Below, piece by piece: positions 57,930-64,000 of a DNA stretch of 64,000 nt. Under the pieces are notes generated by a model. The model saw nothing but the letters and a program-made list of their open reading frames with translations. It had not been told where the DNA came from and searched no databases. The stretch's first letter is position 1, and every line of letters begins with the position of its first letter. A program made the position numbers and the translations under genes. This stretch comes from Theropithecus gelada (lineage: Eukaryota; Chordata; Mammalia; Primates; Cercopithecidae), in assembly GCF_003255815.1 (NCBI RefSeq), contig NC_037681.1:86621194-86685193 (forward strand). The letters run 5' to 3'.

Positions 57930-58529
57930 TGACCTCATGCTCCTCCTTTAGAGCCTGGGCTAGGGTTTCTTTAGAGCCTGAAGCCATTAAGAGAGTATGG
58001 TGTCCCCTTGTAGGTGAGGTGCAGCCATCACGTTGCCACCATTTCTCACGCCAAGGACAGCCATTGATTTTAACAGTGAGCTTCTCAAGTTTCATCTCTT
58101 TGATCACAGAGCTGAAATTAAAGACTGTACATTGTGTAAATGACAAAGGAAATAGATGGAGCTCAGCAAAAAGATGCTAATAACTTTAAGACTTCACTGC
58201 ATCACACATTCATTTCGATTTGGAAAGACAATTTGCCTCCTAGATTTTAAAAGCTATTTTAGAATGGTTTCAAAATCAAGATCCTTAATGTTGCTTTGCT
58301 CCCATCTGTAGCCTAAATTATTTGTAATTAAGTTAAATAGCTTCATATAAATAGTAGACCTATGCAGTCGGGGAATGATTGTTTCACATACATCCACGCG
58401 TTGTGAATTGCCAGTAGCGATGACATCTTTGAAAAGCAGCCCCCACTCTATCTGGTGCAGAACTTTGAGTGGAATTTAGGAAAATGATTCTTCAAATATT
58501 ATCACTGACTCGTTGTAGATTCTGGGTCC

Positions 58530-58715
58530 AGCCAGCTAGCTGGATTTAAACTGCACCTCTGCAACTTGCTAGATTTGTAACTTTGGGTAAAATATTGAAA
58601 TTCTCTGTGCCTCAGTTTCTTATTTGTAAAACGGAGATCATAATAATACCAACCACATGAGGTCACACATAAAGCAATTAGAACAGTTCCTAGGGCATAA
58701 CAAGGCTATTATTTC
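58530..58715 (+). repeat. MIR SINE
   Basis: GCAACTTGCTAGATTTGTAAC, TGCCTCAGTTTCTTATTTG and GTAAAACGGAGATCATAATAA follow sense MIR, continuing into its 3' part. Confidence 0.8.
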
Positions 58716-59028
58716 TTTCTTCGATTATTATTAAAGAAATACTAAGACTCTTCCTAATGATACATAGTTCTTAGAGTGTTTCCAGCCATTTATTTGAATG
58801 GCATGTTGAGCCTTGCTATTTCTATCCTTCTGGGTTAGCACCCCACAAAGTTTCACTTCTCTTCCCTTCTGGCAACAAAGCCTAGCCTGGGGTGCAGCTT
58901 GGGAGGGTGCAGCACGCAAGGGTCACAACCTTGCATGCTATTTTGAGCTCTTTGGTTCTTAGAAGTTTATCCCACTTGAGATGCAGGCCACTGAAAGGAT
59001 GGATATTTTTGAAAACCTGACTTAAATG

Positions 59029-59115
59029 ACCCATATATTTATTTATGGGTGCATAATATTTATCAGTATGGGGTAAATCCATACTGAAGTTTACCCATAT
59101 ATTTATTTATGGGTG
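59029..59115. repeat. Direct repeats flanking a central hairpin
   Basis: Two identical 23-base repeats (59029-59051, 59093-59115), each self-complementary (ACCCATA/TATGGGT), flank a 9-base stem TCAGTATGG (59063-59071) and CCATACTGA (59079-59087). Confidence 0.95.
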
Positions 59116-59937
59116 AATTTATGAACAAAGATGAAACTCTTAGACCAGGAGTTAATTTCAGAACATCATTGCTTACTGTGTTGCCAGACATCATGATCCA
59201 TCCAGAAAAGTGTGTGGTTTCTTCCGCCTTCTCCCCCGCAACAATTACAGGCTTGGTTCTGAGAAGGGTTTATCTTTCAGATGAGTCAGACTTGATGCTA
59301 CTGTTGTGCTCCCGGGGCACCCGGGATGCCTTGGTCAGTCCTGATGTACAGCCCCTTAGCCTTGGGAATCTCAAGGCAGTTCAAGAGAGAGGGTGAGAAA
59401 GAATGTCTACAACTCTGCCTTCTATGGTAGGAACTCAATGAAATGGGGAGAAAACCCAACTTAGTGCTCCACCCTTAAGATAGAAATGTCAAATAAAACT
59501 AAGTGTTCAGAATCACTGTTGAGATTCATTTTGATTTAAGTGATACATGCATATAATTAAAATCAGATGACACTAGATCACATATAAAGAGAGCAGCTCC
59601 TTGCTTCCATTCTCATGACTACCTAGTTCCATTACCCAGAGAAAAAAAATCTCTTTTAATACTCTGAACTGATTCTTTTGGTGTTTATCTCCATACTACT
59701 AAAATAAGAAATCTTAACTACTGTTTTTTGATTTGTCAATTCTAGGCATTATCTGTAGGAGCTTTTTGATGACAGATAGTGAGTTGGTTCTCTTTGATGA
59801 CCACCATCCTTACTTCTTCCTCCTCCAACCTCTCACTATAGTCATATACAGATTTTTAAATTAAATCAGTAGTCAGAGTTTTCATTATTACAATGATATA
59901 AACATTATCAGTGTAGAAGTAGTAGTGTACTATAACT

Positions 59938-60090
59938 TTTTAAATTTTACTTTAAGTTCTGAGGTACATGTGAGGATATACAGGTTTGTTATATAGGTAT
60001 ACATGTGCCATGGTGGTTTGCCGCACCTATCAACCCATCATCTAGGTTTTAAGCCCAGCATGCATTAGATATTTGTCCTAATGATTTTAA
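59938..60090 (-). mobile_element. Older L1 3' end
   Basis: TTTTACTTTAAGTTCTGAGG, ATACATGTGCCATGGTGG, TTTGCCGCACCTATCAACCC and ATCATCTAGGTTTTAAGCCC match antisense L1 3'UTR of an older primate or mammalian subfamily. Confidence 0.9.
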
Positions 60091-60912
60091 CTATTGTCCT
60101 GTTTTTACACATGGATTTCTATGTACTTGTCAGGATAGGCCAGGTTTTGTTTAGTAAAAAAACAACCTCACCGTCTTAGTGGCTTAAAACAGCAGAGGTT
60201 TATGTATTGCTCATGTTATATGTCTACTGTAGGTTGACAAAAGGGGATGGAGGAGGGATTCTGTTTATTGTGGTTACTAAGGGTCCTAGGCTCTTTGAGC
60301 AACCATCACCTTGAACCCAGTCAGTTTCTGTGCCAGAAAGAAAATGCTCTGGAAAGCAACAAACCAGAATTTTAATGCTCTGTCCTACAAGTGATATACA
60401 TCACTTTTACTCACAATTTGTTGGTCAGAACCGGTCAAGTGGCTCCACCACTCATAAGGTACCATTGAAGAGCAATTCTATCCTGCGTTTGAAAGGCAGG
60501 AGCTAAAAATATTTGTGAAAAGCATTTAAGATTACCATTGAATCTTTTCTTAATTTTCTCCCAATTGATTTGTCACATCTATTATATATCTCTCAGTTTT
60601 CTGTTTTCCCCAAATGTGTGATTTTGTCATTTAATCAATTCCATTAAAAAAAGACAAAACTTAGTGGCTTCCTACATAGGAACTGCACAGCTGCCACAAA
60701 GAAGACTTCCCTTTGCCATTCCTTTGGATTGGATCCACTTCTTTCTACATCTCCTTAAATCTTTTTCCTTCTTGATTTTTCCTTTTTAATAATGAGGTAC
60801 CATTCCAGCACATTCCTATGAAGGGTACAGGCAGCTATAATATCCAGGGAAGTGATATCTGAGTTCTTCATAGCAGTTGTCCCTCCCATATCTCCATCTG
60901 ATTTTTGCTTTG
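60091..60912. other. Unassigned stretch, partly repeat-like
   Basis: CTTAGTGGCTTAAAACAGC near 60175 resembles a widespread mammalian repeat that I cannot name. No gene. Confidence 0.35.
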
Positions 60913-60917
60913 GCTGG

Positions 60918-61320
60918 TGATACGGTTTGGATGTTTGTCCCCTCCAAATTTCGTGTCGAAATGTGATTCCTAATGTTGCAGTTTGGGCCTAGTTGGAGGT
61001 GACTGGATCATGGGGGCAGATCCTCATGAATAGTTCAGCACCATCACCTTGGTGGTGAGTTCTCCCTCAGTTCACGTGAGATCTGTTTGTTTAAAAGTCT
61101 AGGCCCGTCCCACTTTGCTCCCACTCTTACCATATGACATGCCTATTCCCTCTTCACCTTCTGTCATGATCATAAGCTTCCTGAGGCCTCACCAGAAGCA
61201 GATGCCAGCACTATACTTTCTGTACATCTCACATGACCATGAGCCAAATAAACCTCTTTTCTTTATAAATTACCCAGCCTTCAGTATTTCTTTATAGCAA
61301 TGCAAAAATGGCCTAATACA
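60918..61320 (+). mobile_element. MST-type solo LTR
   Basis: 403 bases from TGATACGGTTTGGATGTTTG to GGCCTAATACA, with CATGAGCCAAATAAACCTC near the 3' end. Perfect 5-base duplication GCTGG (60913-60917, 61321-61325). Confidence 0.93.
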
Positions 61321-61325
61321 GCTGG

Positions 61326-63612
61326 ATAAAGAATTCTGTGTTGAAAATCACTTCTCACTGAGAATTTTAAAGAGATCATTTCATCGACATTCACAATTTT
61401 ATTGCTGCTAAGAAGTCTTATGTTATTCTGATACCTTTGCACATGACCTGAAGTTTTCCAGTGGAATCTTTTTAGAATTTTCACTTTACTCTTAGTCTGA
61501 ATTTTCACAATAATGGACCTTAGTATGAGTTTTTTAAAAAATGTTTTTTCTTCCTGGATGTTCTATGTTCACTTGGGATTGTGGTGTGGTGGTAGGGGGT
61601 GGGGTAGCCAAAAGATTTATAACTTTAATTTAGAGAAGTTTCATTGTATTATATATTTGATAGTTTCCATCTCACCATTTTTTGGTTTTATTTTTAAAGA
61701 ACTTCTAATAAATTAGACATTAGGATAATCAGATTGATGCTCTATTATCTCCTTGCTTCTCTCCTATTTCTCACTTCTCCATTGTCTGTTATTTTTTTAA
61801 GGAAGTTTCCATGACCTTTTTTCCAAATCTTCTATTGAGATTTTTAAGGTTTATCTAGCATTAATTTAATTTTCAAGAACCCTTTCTTTTTCTCTGGTTG
61901 TGCTTCCTCTGTGGCATCCAATTTTGTTTTATAGATGTAATATTCTCTTATCTTTCTGAGACTATTTGTTATAGTTTGTGAAGCTTTCTTTTGTTTGTTT
62001 CGACATCATCAGTATTTTAACTGTGTCCCCTTTTTCTGTTGGTTTATTCTTATTCTTATCTCTTTTATTCTGGAGGCCTTCCTCAAGTCTGGTCATTGAA
62101 TTTCTGTTTCTATTTAAGAATAAAGTTTTTGTGAAAGCTTTGTGGGCCTGTCAAGTGATGGACTTCCCTGTATGGTCACTGGGCAGAGAGAGGTATCCTC
62201 ATTGGTTAATGCCTCACATGTCACACATGGTAGTCTGGGGATATTTAGTATCTCCAGCAAAGAATCTGACAGTGGGAGCCCTGAAGGTGGGGCATGTACG
62301 TTGCTGTAGGTGTTCTGGGGACAGGACAAGTAAAGTAGGCTAGTTGGCAGGCCCACAAAGCTTTCTTAAGCCTCCAGTTTTTATCTTCCTATGTTATCCC
62401 TTTCCTTTGCTATGCCTTGAGTCTCTCATTTTATTCCTTTTAGAAGGACTACAGCCTTCTGCCTGGGGACTATGTGGTGTGAGGGAAGGGATTGAGGGAT
62501 ACAACCACCTTATAATCAGATCTTTACTATCACCCACCAAATCCCTGTTGAGACATGAGCCTGACCCCTGCCTTGTGCAATATCCATAACTTCTAGTTCC
62601 TGAGTCTCTTAGGGATTCTGTTGGGGATGATCACCTTTTTCCTACCGGAATCTCTTTCTATAGGGACATTTGGTTCTAATTTTCCAAAGCAGCTAGATTG
62701 GTCACTACTCATTTTTCTTGATTTTTTTTTTCCTTCTAAGAATGTCTTAAAATTTTTTTATCTGCTCATGCCTCATCTCCTGTTTCTTTAGTTCATGAGA
62801 ACTTATACCCTTTTATTTCTTTCTCATCATTTTAGTGGACCTAAATAGAAGAAAAGATACATGTCTGTGGTTGGGCTGCCGTATTTAACTGGAAGTCTCT
62901 TTAATGAAAGAAGTTACCTCATAGTTTTGATGACAAATTCCTCTCCATCTCATGTGGTTAGTTCTCTCTCTAAGCAGTCTGAGCCCTGAACAAGAAGGGT
63001 CAGTTCTTTCTCAGGAAATTCTAGACTTGGGCTGTGGAAAACTCCAGCGTCCTGGCTTAGGACTGCCATTGGCTAATGGTTTTAAAGCATAGACTTTTTT
63101 AAAGAAGGCTTGAGTAGGTGTTCCAGCTCCATTGCCTTCTACTGGTATGAACTTTGGCAAGTTTCTTATTCTTCCTAAGTCTATTTTTCCAGTGATAAGA
63201 TGTGGATGATGATAGTGCCCATCTCCTAAAGTTGATATAAGAATTAAAGAAAATAATAACTTATAAAGTGTGTATCATGGTACCTAACACATAAAACACG
63301 TGCAATGATAGTAATCATTACTATCCTTAATTGAAATATTTAAATATTTCTGGTTATATTCTGCCTAAAAGAAACCTTTTAGTTCATTTCAGAACTCTCA
63401 AAAAATTGTAAGCTGAACCTAGGACTTTGAATCACTTCCAGCAGACACTCCTCTTGAGCTTGAATTTAGCATAATTTCTAGAACCTATAGTCTGCCCTAT
63501 TTAGATAGTGGGCTTATTCTCATTGGAAAGTTTAAATAAAAGCTTAGCAATCTTTCAAGCTCAGAGGGGCCAAATACTGGGAAGTTGAAGTTAGTTAGAG
63601 TCAAAAGTTTAT
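61326..63612. other. Unassigned stretch with a MIR
   Basis: T-rich DNA with no gene recognised. 61330-62100 has the texture of an old LINE but I could not place it. MIR at 63095-63335. Confidence 0.4.
63095..63335 (+). repeat. MIR SINE
   Basis: GAACTTTGGCAAGTTTCTTA, AAGATGTGGATGATGATAG and TACCTAACACATAAAACACG follow sense MIR. Confidence 0.65.
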
Positions 63613-63832
63613 TGGCAAACTTTTTTTGTAAAGAGCCAAATAGTAAATATTTTAGGCTTCATGATCCATACAGTCTCTTTCTCAGCTACTTAACTTTGCC
63701 ATTTGAGTGGAAAAGTTGCCATAGATAATATGTAAATGAGTGGGCCTGGCTGTGTTCCAGTAAAACTTTATTTACAAAAAAATGGTATCAATTGGGCTTG
63801 GCCACTCACTGAATTTGCCAACCCGGTGGCTC
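63613..63832 (+). mobile_element. hAT-type (MER) DNA transposon, second copy
   Basis: TTGGCAAACTTTTTTTGTAAA, TAGTAAATATTTTAGGCTTC, GCCTGGCTGTGTTCCAG and AAAACTTTATTTACAAAAA, ending GAATTTGCCAA. Same family as 6236-6405, opposite orientation. Both termini are TTGGCAAA-type inverted repeats. No clear target duplication. Confidence 0.75.
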
Positions 63833-64000
63833 AGGAAATGGGGAAAGAGAGGTCAAAAAAGAAGGAGGAAATTGAAGGAACATAAATATAACTATAGGGA
63901 AAAAGTTGTGCCTCTCAAATGCAATTTAGTGATTTAGAGGAGGTTTAAGGATGTTGACTGCCATGAAATCTCTCCCACTTCTCTATCTGGTAATTTTTAT
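63833..64000. other. Window end, nothing recognised
   Basis: Purine-rich single-copy sequence to the edge. Confidence 0.4.

Larger units (their letters stand above)
56699..59937. other. Mostly repeat-free stretch, candidate conserved DNA
   Basis: About 3.2 kb with one TG microsatellite, one MIR and a hairpin cluster. No gene recognised. 57100-57800 and 58190-58450 look like possible conserved non-coding blocks. Confidence 0.45.

Noticed and set aside
57781..58180. Overlapping 121- and 118-codon ORFs on opposite strands
   Set aside because: Both cross the TG microsatellite and show no domain. Mutual overlap argues for chance.

Overview
This window is nuclear DNA from a primate, most likely an Old World monkey (Cercopithecidae). 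Interspersed repeats are dense and there is no recognisable host exon. The lineage call rests mainly on the Alu at 9546-9846. It carries changes I associate with cercopithecid AluY lineages (GGCTCAAGCC near the 5' end, CAAAAAACTAGCCGGGC in the middle, GATCCGGCCACTGC in the right arm). A young LINE-1 at the left edge fits this. None of the longer open frames looks like a conserved cellular protein, so the window reads as intergenic or deep intronic.

Layout. 1-2857 is the 5' part of a LINE-1 on the minus strand: 5'UTR promoter, ORF1 with one frame break near its C-terminus, a 63-base spacer, and the start of ORF2, which is open to the window edge with a complete set of endonuclease residues. 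2858-26520 is mostly single-copy DNA with MIR and L2 relics, hAT and Tigger-type DNA transposon remnants, three Alus, two MLT1-type LTRs and short L1 3' ends. 26521-27532 is a solitary ERV1-like LTR of about 1 kb. 27533-35820 holds a hAT element with an 8-base target duplication, a long L2 interrupted by an antisense L2 tail, and single-copy DNA. 36210-42185 is a decayed ERVL (class III) provirus on the minus strand with gag, protease, RT, RNase H, integrase and a C-terminal pol extension. An MST LTR was later inserted into it, and Alus lie on both sides.

42363-64000 holds seven of the window's ten Alus, an old L1M 3' half, a 0.7 kb L1PA 3' end, a long antisense L2, THE1/MST solo LTRs with perfect 5-base target duplications, and several repeat-free stretches that may be conserved non-coding DNA.

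No genes here work together as a pathway or operon. I found no CRISPR array, phage or bacterial gene, and no convincing new biological system. The observations most worth a second look are structural. They are a 72-base ERVL pol segment copied next to an Alu that lost its tail, a perfect 19-base inverted repeat inside the ERVL RT region, a cluster of three hairpins at 59029-59115, an L1 3' end with an apparent 18-base transduction, two unexplained direct repeat pairs, and a possible retrocopy holding the longest unexplained ORF. All repeat names come from recalled family consensus, not from a database search.
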